The notes below the pieces were generated by a model that saw only the letters and a list, made by a program, of their open reading frames with translations, ran no database searches and was not told where the DNA came from. From positions 1 through 64,000 of the forward strand of contig NZ_BLAY01000024.1 of the NCBI RefSeq assembly GCF_020521235.1: DNA of 64,000 nucleotides, given 5' to 3'. Both the position numbers and the translations under genes were made by a program. Shown here one piece after another: positions 52,578-61,709 of the stretch (its first letter is position 1; every line of letters begins with the position of its first letter). This stretch comes from Microseira wollei NIES-4236. GTDB taxonomy: Bacteria > Cyanobacteriota > Cyanobacteriia > Cyanobacteriales > Aerosakkonemataceae.

Positions 52578-53555
52578 TTACTTCCTCATCTCCCTCATTT
52601 GCCTGGTGGAAGTGAGTTTTGAGACTGCCTGTAATAAAGAAGTTCCGTCCTTCTCTCCCACTTCGGTCTGCCTCACCTGATTCCGTTCCCAGAAAAAGCC
52701 TGCTATATTTGCTACCTGCGACAGGAAGAGTAATGCCGCTAACAGGAGTCCTGGTTGACGCGAAGAATGGGAAAAGGGATATTTCAGTAAGTTGAAATAA
52801 AAGGACAGAGGTTCGACTTTAATCTGTTCTGATTTGCGTCGGGAACGCAATTGATGAAAGTGGAAGGCGCCGCGACCGTAGTTGAAATGTTGCCGCCAGA
52901 ATGTTGTCAATGATAATTTGTGGGCGTGGTAAATTTGCGCTTCTTTTGCATAGCGCATCGGGTAACCATAGTAGAGTAAGCGATCGCATAACTCCCGGTC
53001 TTCCCCCGCCGCCAAAGGAAAGCTTGTATCAAAGCTGCCGCTCTGGCGAAAATATTTGGCAGGTAAGGCAAAGTTATTAGAAGCAAAAAAACGCGATCGC
53101 TCCGGGTCTGGATTAAAGTACTCGTAAAGATAATCGATCAGGATCTGACTTGCCGTTGAATACAAATTATCGGGAAGTGCGTTAAGTGTCAGACCGCCGA
53201 TCGCGCAATCGGGCGTCGTGGTAAAGTAAGTTTCTAACACTTGCAACCAGTTAGAAGCAGGCGTGCAGTCGTCGTCGGTAAACGCTAAATACTTACCCCT
53301 CGCTGTCGCAGCACCCGCGTTTCGCGCCGATGCTGGACCTGCATTGGGTTGTCTGAGCAACGTTAGGTTAAGTGTATCTTGAAAGCGAGCAACTACATTC
53401 TCCAAAGGCGTTTTGCTGCCGTCGTCCACTACAATAACCTCAAAGCGATGCCAGGGATAATTCAACCGAGTCAGCGACTCCAGACAAGTAGTAAGGCGCT
53501 CTGGACGATTGTAGGTGGGGATAATAATTGAAAAGAAAAGTTGTTCTTGTGCCAC
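52578..53555 (-). CDS. Glycosyltransferase family 2
   Basis: 325 residues, GT-A fold: FSIIIPTYNRPERLTTCLESL, VIVVDDGSKTPL, RQPNAGPASARNAGAATARG, then the metal site FTDDDCTP, and ASNNFALPAKYFRQSGSFD with AAGEDRELCDRLLYYG (ED motif). A hydrophobic stretch near residue 265 (LLLAALLFLSQVANIAGFFW) could anchor it in the membrane. GTG start at 53555. Stands at the left part of the third glycan block. Confidence 0.9.
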   Translation of the reverse strand: MAQEQLFFSIIIPTYNRPERLTTCLESLTRLNYPWHRFEVIVVDDGSKTPLENVVARFQDTLNLTLLRQPNAGPASARNAGAATARGKYLAFTDDDCTPASNWLQVLETYFTTTPDCAIGGLTLNALPDNLYSTASQILIDYLYEYFNPDPERSRFFASNNFALPAKYFRQSGSFDTSFPLAAGEDRELCDRLLYYGYPMRYAKEAQIYHAHKLSLTTFWRQHFNYGRGAFHFHQLRSRRKSEQIKVEPLSFYFNLLKYPFSHSSRQPGLLLAALLFLSQVANIAGFFWERNQVRQTEVGEKDGTSLLQAVSKLTSTRQMREMRK

Positions 53556-53872
53556 GAGCGTTACCTCATAACTTATTTCAGCTTTCAGAAATCAGGACAG
53601 TCTTGACCCAAAATATTCTTCCTTTATCAGCAAAGCTTCAACAACCAATCCAGATAAATTTTTGGGATAGGTTTGATGTTTTAGCTCCTTCTAACAAATT
53701 TTCAGACGTTCGGCATCCCTATCAACCCAAGTCTTGTCATCAGCAATTTTTTGGCGGAATGATTTACATCTTTTTTCTCTCTCTGGGAACTTTACCCAGC
53801 ATTTCTGATCAATTAGATGCACCGGGAACCTTTATCATTCGATTGTTTATTCTAGCGTTTGAGCGAGCGTAA
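53549..53872 (+). CDS. Uncertain ORF, about 107 residues
   Basis: Open frame from GTG 53549 (or TTG 53528), overlapping the start of the divergent GT2 gene. Contains INFWDRFDVLAPSNKFSDVRHPYQP, ending with a hydrophobic segment GGMIYIFFLSLGTLPSI and LFILAFERA (53686-53872 for the latter two). No family is recognised; it could be a gene remnant or chance. Confidence 0.25.
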   Translation: MPRALPHNLFQLSEIRTVLTQNILPLSAKLQQPIQINFWDRFDVLAPSNKFSDVRHPYQPKSCHQQFFGGMIYIFFLSLGTLPSISDQLDAPGTFIIRLFILAFERA

Positions 53873-54026
53873 TTTGTATATATTGCTTAGCAAATCACCC
53901 TTAAGATAGAGATTATTTTTCTCTGATAAAACTTGCCCAACAGCAGAATCACGAGCGCGAGCGCTTATAATTCTTCAAGCGATTGGGCCACTCGATAAAA
54001 TTAGCAATTTGCTCTTCCGGATTGTA

Positions 54027-54216
54027 TTAACTCAAGTTGCTAGTTATCTCTCGAAGAGCGGCTAATGGCGTTCCCAGGCAGTCGCCTCGTTCCCAGGCTC
54101 ATGCCTCGTTCCCAGGCATGAGCCTGGGAACGAGGCGAATCAGTAAAAATCCTATATTAGCAATTAGCAATTAGCAATTAGCAACGCCCTTGTTTATAAC
54201 TAGCAACAAGCGTTAT
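54027..54216. mobile_element. MITE-like element, copy D, with a nested palindrome
   Basis: The left end 54028-54047 (TAACTCAAGTTGCTAGTTAT) and right end 54196-54215 are inverted copies of the family ends. Inside are a GCTAATG unit, the long hairpin at 54083-54137 and AATTAGC heptamers (54157-54183). Confidence 0.7.
54083..54137. repeat. Perfect 23-bp hairpin repeat
   Basis: Arms 54083-54105 and 54115-54137 are exactly complementary, with a 9-base loop; made of CGTTCCCAGGC words. Same family as 11422, 33841 and 38926. Confidence 0.95.
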
Positions 54217-54306
54217 TAATGATTACGATTGAGTAAAAAAGCTGTTTTTGTGCCATAAAAACTTACCTTTGTTTTCAGTCGGTAATTTTGTAGTTTTTTT
54301 GAGGGA

Positions 54307-55119
54307 TTACTGAATCTCAGCCTGGGTTGCGATATCACGACCAGACCGCCAATTACCAAGTCGGTAAGCGATGGCAGACCGCCAATAATTGAGTTGAACA
54401 AATAGCCACTTCAACAAGGCTACTGATGGTCGTATCCGGTACGAATTAGGCACAATCGTATAGGATGAATTGTAGCCGCTTTGATTGCGAATTTCTGGCG
54501 GAAGTTCAGCGGCAACGGTTTCGTTAAACGCCGTTTCTATTTCTAAAGCTAAACTAGGAAAACCTAGTTTTTCTGCCATTTTTACAATCAGAGCGCCGCT
54601 ATGGTTAATGTATCTTTGATACTTGACATCTCCACAATAAATGATGCCTAGATCCAGATATTCCTCTAGTTCATTTGCCAAGCGTATTAACAGAACATCG
54701 CGGTCAATTGCATCAAGGGAATTTATGCGATCGCAGATATCAGGAATCGTCTGTTCGTTCCACTGCATAGCCGTGTATCTGGCAATATATCCCTCAATTT
54801 CCTCACCAACGACATCTCTGACTTGCTTGCGTTTGGTCTGGGAAATTCCCTTTCTTCCGTCTCCAAAGTCACCATTGACATAAGCAGCATGTAAAAGACT
54901 CGCCGCCACTACATTTGCAGGCAGATGAAGCGAACCCAGGATGCTTGCCGTACCTACCAAATGAGCAATAAATGTTTTGCCAGAAGCTCGAAAGCTGCCT
55001 GTAAATAGGCGCATAGTTAACTGATAAGCCTTAAAGATACAGCTTAGATCGGGATTCGAGTAACCCTCGCGCCGTAGCTGGTTAAAAAGTTGGATGTTGG
55101 TTTGGGCATAATAGTGCAT
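54307..55119 (-). CDS. HD-superfamily-like protein (DUF6817-like)
   Basis: 270 residues. The N-terminal region resembles the HD fold of RelA/SpoT hydrolases: FRASGKTFIAHLVGTASIL and VVAASLLHAAYVNGDFG supply His and His-Ala/Asp positions, and LLIRLANELEEYLDLGIIY follows. No synthetase domain is present. Such genes recur in bacterial glycan clusters next to ABC exporters, with unknown role. It is 41 bp after the Wzt-like ATPase gene on the same strand. Confidence 0.6.
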   Translation of the reverse strand: MHYYAQTNIQLFNQLRREGYSNPDLSCIFKAYQLTMRLFTGSFRASGKTFIAHLVGTASILGSLHLPANVVAASLLHAAYVNGDFGDGRKGISQTKRKQVRDVVGEEIEGYIARYTAMQWNEQTIPDICDRINSLDAIDRDVLLIRLANELEEYLDLGIIYCGDVKYQRYINHSGALIVKMAEKLGFPSLALEIETAFNETVAAELPPEIRNQSGYNSSYTIVPNSYRIRPSVALLKWLFVQLNYWRSAIAYRLGNWRSGRDIATQAEIQ

Positions 55120-55160
55120 AATTCCGCTCTCAATTTGATTGAATGAAGCAAGGATTTAGG

Positions 55161-56441
55161 CTAATTTCGCATAATTTTCCACTTCCGTGGCTGATAAAAT
55201 AAAGACTGATTGAGCGAGCGATCTGCTTTCACAGTAAATCTAAAAGATTCAACCGCATCAAAAGAGTAAGCTCCCTCTCTCATAATAACCTTAGCGTTGT
55301 AACGCCCCGGTTTTAAGCAACAGTAAGGCATGTATAATTGTATTTCTACTTTTTCCCCAGTAAACACTTCTAAACACTCATTGTCGCTGGCGGAAGTGAG
55401 ATACAAAACCCGCTCGTTTTCTCCAGACAAATCGGTAATCGTTAAACATAAATTAGCATTATTAATCTGATGATGAGCTTTGCATCCTACACAGAAGTAA
55501 GATGGTTCGCCACTTGTGAGTGCTTCGGTTATATTTCCTTGCCGATCTTTCAAGCTAATAGAAACAATATCCAACCCTAAACTTTCACTCTTATTTTTTT
55601 CGGGATAGTACGCATATCCTACAGATTTTTCTATCCCGTTTAAACATAAATCCTCTTCGTATTTCCGCACAACAGAATCAATGTCACCCGTCGCGAGTAG
55701 CTTACCCTTTGAGAGGTAAAGCCCCATGTTACAAACGTTTAATATTGCCGGTGGATTATGAGAAACTAAAATAAAAGCTGTGCCGTTTTCGCGCAGTTTT
55801 GCCAGTCGGCGATGACATTTCATCCTAAATTTAATATCCCCAACCGCTAAAACTTCATCTATCAATAAAATATCGGGTTCGATATGAATGGCACAGGCAA
55901 AACCTAACCTGGCTGCCATCCCAGAGCTATAACTTTGAACGGGGGAATCAATCGCTTCCCAAATTTCGGCGAAATCTACCACATCATCAAATCTTTTTTT
56001 AATTTCTTGGGTTGATAGCCCTAAAATTGACATATTTGCATAAATATTTTCTCTTCCGGTTAAAATGGGATTAAACCCGGCTCCCAGTGCAATTAAAGGA
56101 GCCAAACTGCCCCTAACTTTTACCTTTCCAGTATCGGGTTTAATTAAACCGCTAATAATCCGCAGCAGGGTACTTTTCCCAGCGCCATTTGAGCCAACTA
56201 AACCCACTGCCTCGCCGCGCCGCAGTTGGAAATTAACATTTTTCAGCGCCCAAAACTCGCCGTTTCGCAAATTTTCGCTGTGGCGGCGTCCTCCTACCAA
56301 TTCCGTCGCGATATCCTGGATGCCGTAAGCGAGCGATCGCTTCAAGTCCCGGCAAAACTTTTTAGACAGATTCTCAACCGAGATTACAACCTCGCTGTCG
56401 TCAGGTTTTCCTGCGGCGCTATCTTTCAACTCAGTCATCAT
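55161..56441 (-). CDS. Wzt-like polysaccharide ABC transporter ATPase
   Basis: About 426 residues from the ATG at 56441, which overlaps the Wzm stop as ATGA (an upstream in-frame start at 56534 would lie inside the permease gene). ATPase: Walker A GLVGSNGAGKSTLLRIISGLI (motif GSNGAGKST), signature YSSGMAARLGFACAI, Walker B ILLIDEVLAVGD, H-loop LVSHN. The C-terminal beta-sandwich (about 280-426; SLKDRQGNITEALTSGEP, YMPYCCLKPGRYNAKVIM) resembles the Wzt domain that binds the end of the O-antigen chain. It energises export of lipid-linked glycan with the permease encoded upstream. Confidence 0.93.
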   Translation of the reverse strand: MMTELKDSAAGKPDDSEVVISVENLSKKFCRDLKRSLAYGIQDIATELVGGRRHSENLRNGEFWALKNVNFQLRRGEAVGLVGSNGAGKSTLLRIISGLIKPDTGKVKVRGSLAPLIALGAGFNPILTGRENIYANMSILGLSTQEIKKRFDDVVDFAEIWEAIDSPVQSYSSGMAARLGFACAIHIEPDILLIDEVLAVGDIKFRMKCHRRLAKLRENGTAFILVSHNPPAILNVCNMGLYLSKGKLLATGDIDSVVRKYEEDLCLNGIEKSVGYAYYPEKNKSESLGLDIVSISLKDRQGNITEALTSGEPSYFCVGCKAHHQINNANLCLTITDLSGENERVLYLTSASDNECLEVFTGEKVEIQLYMPYCCLKPGRYNAKVIMREGAYSFDAVESFRFTVKADRSLNQSLFYQPRKWKIMRN

Positions 56442-57286
56442 GCGCTCACTCTCTCGATCGCATAAGGCATCGCCAGTCGGAATGCTATCCATGTTACCAC
56501 CAAACCAAATATTGTAATGATACTCACTACCCAAAATCCCACCGGATTTGATATAACTCCCACAGTTGCTAACTCCCGCGTCGTCACCAACAAAGGCGTC
56601 ACCGGATTCAGTTTAACCAGCAAGCCAAAAAGTCCTTCCCCCGATGGCATGGGATAAACAACTGGAGTCAAGAATAACCAAAAGCCTGTCACCATTGTTA
56701 AACCTTTTGACACATCTTGGTATAAAACTCCTAAAGGAGACAACAACATACCAATTAATGTTCCCAGCATAATTAAGTGAATTAAGGCCACAAAAGCTAA
56801 TATTACCGTCCAACTGACTGGAATCCGAAACCAGATAAACAACCCCACAATTAAAATCAGTTTAATCGCGAAGTTAAATAACACCTCACCCACCTTTGCT
56901 AGAATAAGTGCCTCGCGGGGAAAATTCACTCTAGCTAACATTGGTTTTGCCACAATAACTGCCTGTACCGGGCCGTTGAGCGCTTCCACAAACGTCTGCC
57001 AAAGGGCAGTACTAAACATCACATAAGCGGGATAAGGTAAATCTGTGGCTCCCACATTAAAAATTTTGGCTTCACCCGCAAGGGTAAAACCTGCTGCCAT
57101 TACAATCGGCGGTAAAAAAGCCCAGGCAAAACCCAAAAATGATTGACGGTATTGAGCGCTAATATCTCGCACCATGAGTCGCCAAGCGAGTTCGCGCGCA
57201 GCTAACAAATCTCGCCACATGAGTTTAAATAATTGGACGGGATGACGCAGGAGACTTTCGGGGGTGTAAATAACTTCAGGTGGCAT
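56438..57286 (-). CDS. Wzm-like polysaccharide ABC transporter permease
   Basis: 282 residues, ABC2-type membrane protein with six helices. RELAWRLMVRDISAQYRQSFLGFAW is the amphipathic N-terminal gate-helix region (at about 57195-57120), and FLTPVVYPMPSGEGLFGLLVKLNPVTPLL the late periplasmic loop. It forms the channel for the Wzt-like ATPase, with which it overlaps by 4 bp. Exports complete undecaprenyl-linked chains. Confidence 0.93.
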   Translation of the reverse strand: MPPEVIYTPESLLRHPVQLFKLMWRDLLAARELAWRLMVRDISAQYRQSFLGFAWAFLPPIVMAAGFTLAGEAKIFNVGATDLPYPAYVMFSTALWQTFVEALNGPVQAVIVAKPMLARVNFPREALILAKVGEVLFNFAIKLILIVGLFIWFRIPVSWTVILAFVALIHLIMLGTLIGMLLSPLGVLYQDVSKGLTMVTGFWLFLTPVVYPMPSGEGLFGLLVKLNPVTPLLVTTRELATVGVISNPVGFWVVSIITIFGLVVTWIAFRLAMPYAIERVSA

Positions 57287-57326
57287 ATTTAACCGGGATT
57301 ACAATTTTTTGGTAGCTTCTATTTGG

Positions 57327-58283
57327 TTAACCGACTATTTGTTCAAGTTTATTTATATTTTTTTGAAGGATATCTAAATCGAAGTTTTTGTCATAATACT
57401 TTTTAAGTTTCCGCTTTTCGTAAATTTTGTTAAACGTTTCAATGCAAAGATTCAAGCGATCGCAAAATTCATTATCGTCTATTTTTTCCACATATTCAAA
57501 TAATTCCGCTGGTGTTTTAAGCTCAGCGTAGTCTATAAAACTATTTTTCGGAAATTCTTCGGAAATTTTGTGATTTTTTCCATGATATATAGGCAAACAG
57601 CCAGCATTTATGCTGTCCCAAATTTTTTCGCTACAATAATAATCAATATTAGTATTTTCAAAACACAAATTAAAATGATAATTTTCCAGTATTTCTAGCT
57701 TTCTTCTTCGCCAACCACTACCCCTCGACTGTTCTAGAGATATTTTATCAGGCCATCCTTCACCATAAATATCCACTTTATTTAACTTATATCCTTCGAG
57801 CGCTATCCTAGTTCTTAGGTAACATAGATCGAGTTCCTGGCCTTCTTTTTGCAAACTCCATCTGCGTCTGTTATTTCTATACAGCATTAAAGCAGCTATT
57901 TTCTTGCTTTTGAATCCCGAGAAATTTGTGGGGTCTAAAAGTTCCAAACGGCGCTCTACCACACGACCGTAGCGAGTGTAATTGTTGAGGTAAATGTCGC
58001 CTGTGTAAGCATTCATGATGTGTACGTCGGGTAGCCAGAAGCTACCGTTGATTTTATTCGTAAAGTGGGTATTAAATCTTGGTTCATGAGTCCAAACCAG
58101 GTATTTTTTTGCCTGGTATATGGTTCTAAATGGTAACAAACGCCTCAAATAAGAACTCACAAAAACATCGCATTCCTTGGGGTTGTTAGTAATAACAATT
58201 CCTTGGCTTTTCAAAAACTCAGCCGCTTGTTCTGTGGAAAAAGGGGTATAGGTCATTGGCTCTACTTTAAAGATTTTGATCAT
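57327..58283 (-). CDS. Fucosyltransferase-like glycosyltransferase (GT10)
   Basis: 318 residues. The GT10 signature is clear: KLEILENYHFNLCFENTNID, YCSEKIWDSINAGCLPIYHG, followed by EFPKNSFIDYAEL. An N-terminal acceptor half includes VWTHEPRFNT and VDIYGEGW. In characterised relatives this family transfers fucose from GDP-fucose to make alpha-1,3/1,4 linkages. No GDP-fucose synthesis genes are in the window. Low GC compared with neighbours may indicate transfer (impression from reading, not measured). Confidence 0.85.
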   Translation of the reverse strand: MIKIFKVEPMTYTPFSTEQAAEFLKSQGIVITNNPKECDVFVSSYLRRLLPFRTIYQAKKYLVWTHEPRFNTHFTNKINGSFWLPDVHIMNAYTGDIYLNNYTRYGRVVERRLELLDPTNFSGFKSKKIAALMLYRNNRRRWSLQKEGQELDLCYLRTRIALEGYKLNKVDIYGEGWPDKISLEQSRGSGWRRRKLEILENYHFNLCFENTNIDYYCSEKIWDSINAGCLPIYHGKNHKISEEFPKNSFIDYAELKTPAELFEYVEKIDDNEFCDRLNLCIETFNKIYEKRKLKKYYDKNFDLDILQKNINKLEQIVG

Positions 58284-58362
58284 TTATCAAACCTCGACGC
58301 TAAGCTTTAAAGGATGGTCATCTAGAGGAAAATTCAATATCTAAATGACCCGGGTGGAAATT

Positions 58363-59400
58363 TTATCCTTGAGATGGTGCGATCGCGCTCAATTCTCCCT
58401 GCTTTACTTTTTGCAATTTCTTGGCGTGTTGCGTCGTCAAATAGCGGTTAAAAATCCGGTCTATCTCAACCAAAAAATTCGCCATTATAGTACTATATCG
58501 CCCAAAAGTTAGACGATAAACTAAAGGACTGATAATCGTCGCCAAACGCCTGCATCCCACTTTTTTATATCGTCCTTGGAAGTAGCCATCTTCTGCTAAA
58601 TTCCACTTGTCGCGCAAGCGATGGAGACTCGCAAGCGTCCAAGCATCGCTCCAACGCAACATATAAAATGGCAAATCTGTCCATTCTAGTGGCGGTCCCG
58701 GTACGTAGGTAACTAGAGATGCGGGTTCAAAATAAATTGTTCCTCCAGCTTCAGTTACGCTCATACAAAAGTCTAAATGTTCTTTGGTATTGAGCATAGC
58801 TTCATCGAGCAAACCAACGCGATCAAAAATATCTCTGCGAACTAAAACGCAGTGAAATTCTGAGAGTTCAGTTTGGGTGCGTTGGAGAGTATGGCGCACA
58901 TCAGCAACGCGCTTTCCTTGCTTGTACATTTTTTCTCGCAAACGTCGTCTCCCCGTGTTATCTACCCAAATGTGAGATTCACCCCCAGCAAAGTGAATAA
59001 TTTCGTGTAATGGTTTGTGCTGACACATTAAAGGGCCAACAATTGTGGCGTTGGTTTCTTCGGCGCAATCGACTAAAGCCTTTAACCATCCGGGCGAAAC
59101 TATAACATCGTTATCGATGAAAGCGACATACTTGGTGTGCGCTTGCGCTAGACCTAAATTCCGCGCTTGGTTGGGAGAAAGATAGTAGTTTGTCCGCACA
59201 ATTTGAAAATTTTTGACTGGCGCTTGTTGTGACAAATAATCTCTAACTTTCTCTGGAGCATTCCCATCCACGTACACCAATTTAAAGGGAATCTCCTTGT
59301 GTTCGTAGATGCTGTTTAATGAATCTTCTACGCAACTAAAACGTTCGCGAGGAACGACGACAATAGTCACCATTGCTTCTGTTGTTGCTGTCGCATTCAT
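58363..59400 (-). CDS. Glycosyltransferase family 2
   Basis: 345 residues: TIVVVPRERFSCVEDSLNSI, LVYVDGNAPEKV, NYYLSPNQARNLGLAQA, the metal site AFIDNDVIVSPGW, and LLDEAMLNTKEHLDFCM with a later GGTIYFEP. The N-terminal strand pattern is slightly unusual (VVPRERF in place of P.yNr). Two bases separate it from the upstream GT4 gene. Probably one sugar-adding step of the same glycan. Confidence 0.88.
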   Translation of the reverse strand: MNATATTEAMVTIVVVPRERFSCVEDSLNSIYEHKEIPFKLVYVDGNAPEKVRDYLSQQAPVKNFQIVRTNYYLSPNQARNLGLAQAHTKYVAFIDNDVIVSPGWLKALVDCAEETNATIVGPLMCQHKPLHEIIHFAGGESHIWVDNTGRRRLREKMYKQGKRVADVRHTLQRTQTELSEFHCVLVRRDIFDRVGLLDEAMLNTKEHLDFCMSVTEAGGTIYFEPASLVTYVPGPPLEWTDLPFYMLRWSDAWTLASLHRLRDKWNLAEDGYFQGRYKKVGCRRLATIISPLVYRLTFGRYSTIMANFLVEIDRIFNRYLTTQHAKKLQKVKQGELSAIAPSQG

Positions 59401-59402
59401 GT

Positions 59403-60707
59403 CTAAATCCTCCTTGGCTTTAACCTACTACGCTGAGAAATTTCTGGAGTCATAACTGGGTTGTTGCTTGTATTATCAGTCAATAGTTTTTGATAAATTT
59501 TAACTAAATCATCGTTTAATTTATCTAAGTTGTAGTGGGTTTCAACATAGGCGCGCCCTGCTTTTCCCATTTTTGCCCAATTTTCTGGATGTTGTAGTAG
59601 TTCCTCCAATTTTTCCGCTAAAGCATCCGCATCTCTTTCGGGAACTAAAAAGCCGGAAATTCCGTCTTCGACCAGTTCTGGTATGCCACCGTGATCGGTG
59701 CTGATAACGGGTAAACCCAGCGCCATTGCTTCTTTTAAAACGTTAATCGGTGCATCTTGATTGCCATCAGCAGCGGTGACGCTGGGAGCGATAAAAATAT
59801 GAGACTTATCGAGAATCTCAATAATTTCCCGTTCGTTTTTCCAACCTAGTAAATTGACGATATGGCTGACGCCAAGTTCCTGAATCAGTCGCTGGAAATC
59901 TGCTTTTAATTCCCCATCGCCGATAATATTATATTCCAGATTGGGGTAGGCTTTTGCTAGTTTGGCAACGGCGCGAATACTATACTCAATTCCTTTTTTT
60001 TCGACTAAGCGACCTGTGGTGGCAATTCTGACTTTACCATCCCTGGGAAATTGACGGGGCTGGAAGGTAAATTTATCGCAGTCGAGTCCGGAACGAACCA
60101 CAACAATTTTATTTTCATCGCAGCCTAGTTGTACGACTCTGCGTCTAAAAAAGTCGCAATTGGATAGGAAAAAATCTCCGACTTTGAACAGTTCGTCGTA
60201 AATGCGATCGCCTTTTTCCCGCACAAATTTACTAATATCGTGACCGCGAAAGGTGGTGACGAGTTTTGCTTCTGGTGAGTTAATTGTTTTAAACGCTATT
60301 CCTCTAAAACTTTGCGTGCCAAATTGACAATGAATGATATCGTATGACTTTTTTAAGTTGGGAATGGCTGTGTAAAGCAACCACAGGGAAATAGCTTGTT
60401 TGCCATACTTGAAAACATTGAGCGATCGCGCCACGCTTACCGGATATTTAAATAAATTCAAACCTAACAATCCAATGCCTTTCACCAATCGCCAAAAAAG
60501 ATTTGACGGAATTTTAGCTAAATAGTAAGTTCTTTCCAGTAATTTATATTTGATGACATCGGGATGCACCTTATCTGTATCCCCAATTTCATCAGCATAA
60601 ATATCAACCTCATGTCCGCGTTCGATCGTGCCAACAATTTGGTTGATAATAAAAGTCTCTGATAAAACTGGAAAAGTCCCTACAATAAAAGCCACTTTCA
60701 TCTGCAA
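59403..60707 (-). CDS. Glycosyltransferase family 4, WcaL/colanic-acid-like
   Basis: 434 residues. KVAFIVGTFPVLSETFIINQI is the N-terminal signature of WcaL-type GT4 enzymes. Also TFRGHDISKFVRE, VRSGLDCDKF, IATTGRLVEKKGIEYSIRAV, and FIAPSVTAADGNQDAPINVLKEAMALGLPVI (the E-x7-E area near 59790-59730), then GGIPELVEDGISGFLVPERD. A GAGG-type site precedes the ATG. Donor sugar unknown. Confidence 0.92.
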   Translation of the reverse strand: MQMKVAFIVGTFPVLSETFIINQIVGTIERGHEVDIYADEIGDTDKVHPDVIKYKLLERTYYLAKIPSNLFWRLVKGIGLLGLNLFKYPVSVARSLNVFKYGKQAISLWLLYTAIPNLKKSYDIIHCQFGTQSFRGIAFKTINSPEAKLVTTFRGHDISKFVREKGDRIYDELFKVGDFFLSNCDFFRRRVVQLGCDENKIVVVRSGLDCDKFTFQPRQFPRDGKVRIATTGRLVEKKGIEYSIRAVAKLAKAYPNLEYNIIGDGELKADFQRLIQELGVSHIVNLLGWKNEREIIEILDKSHIFIAPSVTAADGNQDAPINVLKEAMALGLPVISTDHGGIPELVEDGISGFLVPERDADALAEKLEELLQHPENWAKMGKAGRAYVETHYNLDKLNDDLVKIYQKLLTDNTSNNPVMTPEISQRSRLKPRRI

Positions 60708-60774
60708 ACCTCCTTTATGTGTTTATCCCTGCATCCACTTGAAAAATCCCTACCTTAGTATTTATACCATAAAT

Positions 60775-61704
60775 TTATTCTCTAGCAGAAACTCCTCCGG
60801 CTTTTAATCTTAGCTTTTCCCAAGCCGTTACGTAGCGAACAAAAAACATCACACCAGACACTTTTACCTTTTGTTCTAATCCTTGCAGTCTAGAATCTAA
60901 AAATGCATTTAACACAAACATTAAAGGCGGTACTAAATCTATAGCTAAATCTTTTAAAAATATTAGATTGCCAATTAATAACGAGCTATTTTGTCTATTT
61001 TTGCGGTCGTAAATTCCCCCAGCAAGGCGAATCGTTCTTTTGTATAACTGTTTAAAAGTATATCGCGCTGGATGAGCAACGCAAACCTCATCGGCATAAA
61101 CTTGTTGGTAGCCACGATCAAAAACTCGCTGACACCATTCTACATCTCCGTTAGATTTGAGTTGAGCATCGAACAGTCCGACTTTTTCCAACACATTCCT
61201 AAACGTAAACAAATTTCCTGCCGCTCCATAATGATATTTTTCTAACAGTTGCTGTTGTGGAAAAGCTGTAATGCTTTCATACAGTTCTACAGGCGTTGGT
61301 TTCTCTGGGTTTTTGCAGAAAATTTCCATTTTTCCTGCTACTAACCCACAGTTAGGAACTTGCAGTAAATTTTTGACGCCATTCTCAATCCAATCCGAGT
61401 GGGGTATACAATCAGAATCAGTAAAAGCAATAACATCGCCTTTCGCTAAAGATATTCCTTTATTCCGCGCCGCATAGGAACCGGGAAGACTTTCATACGT
61501 AGCGATCGCACAACCAAATTGAGCCACTACCCCTTTAATATCTTGCGCTTCATCCGAAGCATTATCTACAACAATTACCTCATATAAATCTTTTGCATAG
61601 GTCTGGTTTTCTAACGCTGCCAAACAAATCTTTAACCGTTCGGCATCGTTATAAACCGGAATAATTACAGAAACGAATAAACTAGATGAGCTGGTCATAA
61701 GCAA
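60775..61704 (-). CDS. Glycosyltransferase family 2
   Basis: 309 residues: VSVIIPVYNDAERLKICLAAL, VIVVDNASDEAQDI, ESLPGSYAARNKGISLAKGD, metal site FTDSDCIPHSDW, and FDAQLKSNGDVEWCQRVFDRG. A moderately hydrophobic C-terminal part (LIFLKDLAIDLVPPLMFVLNAF) may associate with the membrane. Five bases from the flippase gene upstream. Confidence 0.92.
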   Translation of the reverse strand: MLMTSSSSLFVSVIIPVYNDAERLKICLAALENQTYAKDLYEVIVVDNASDEAQDIKGVVAQFGCAIATYESLPGSYAARNKGISLAKGDVIAFTDSDCIPHSDWIENGVKNLLQVPNCGLVAGKMEIFCKNPEKPTPVELYESITAFPQQQLLEKYHYGAAGNLFTFRNVLEKVGLFDAQLKSNGDVEWCQRVFDRGYQQVYADEVCVAHPARYTFKQLYKRTIRLAGGIYDRKNRQNSSLLIGNLIFLKDLAIDLVPPLMFVLNAFLDSRLQGLEQKVKVSGVMFFVRYVTAWEKLRLKAGGVSARE

Positions 61705-61709
61705 GATTT

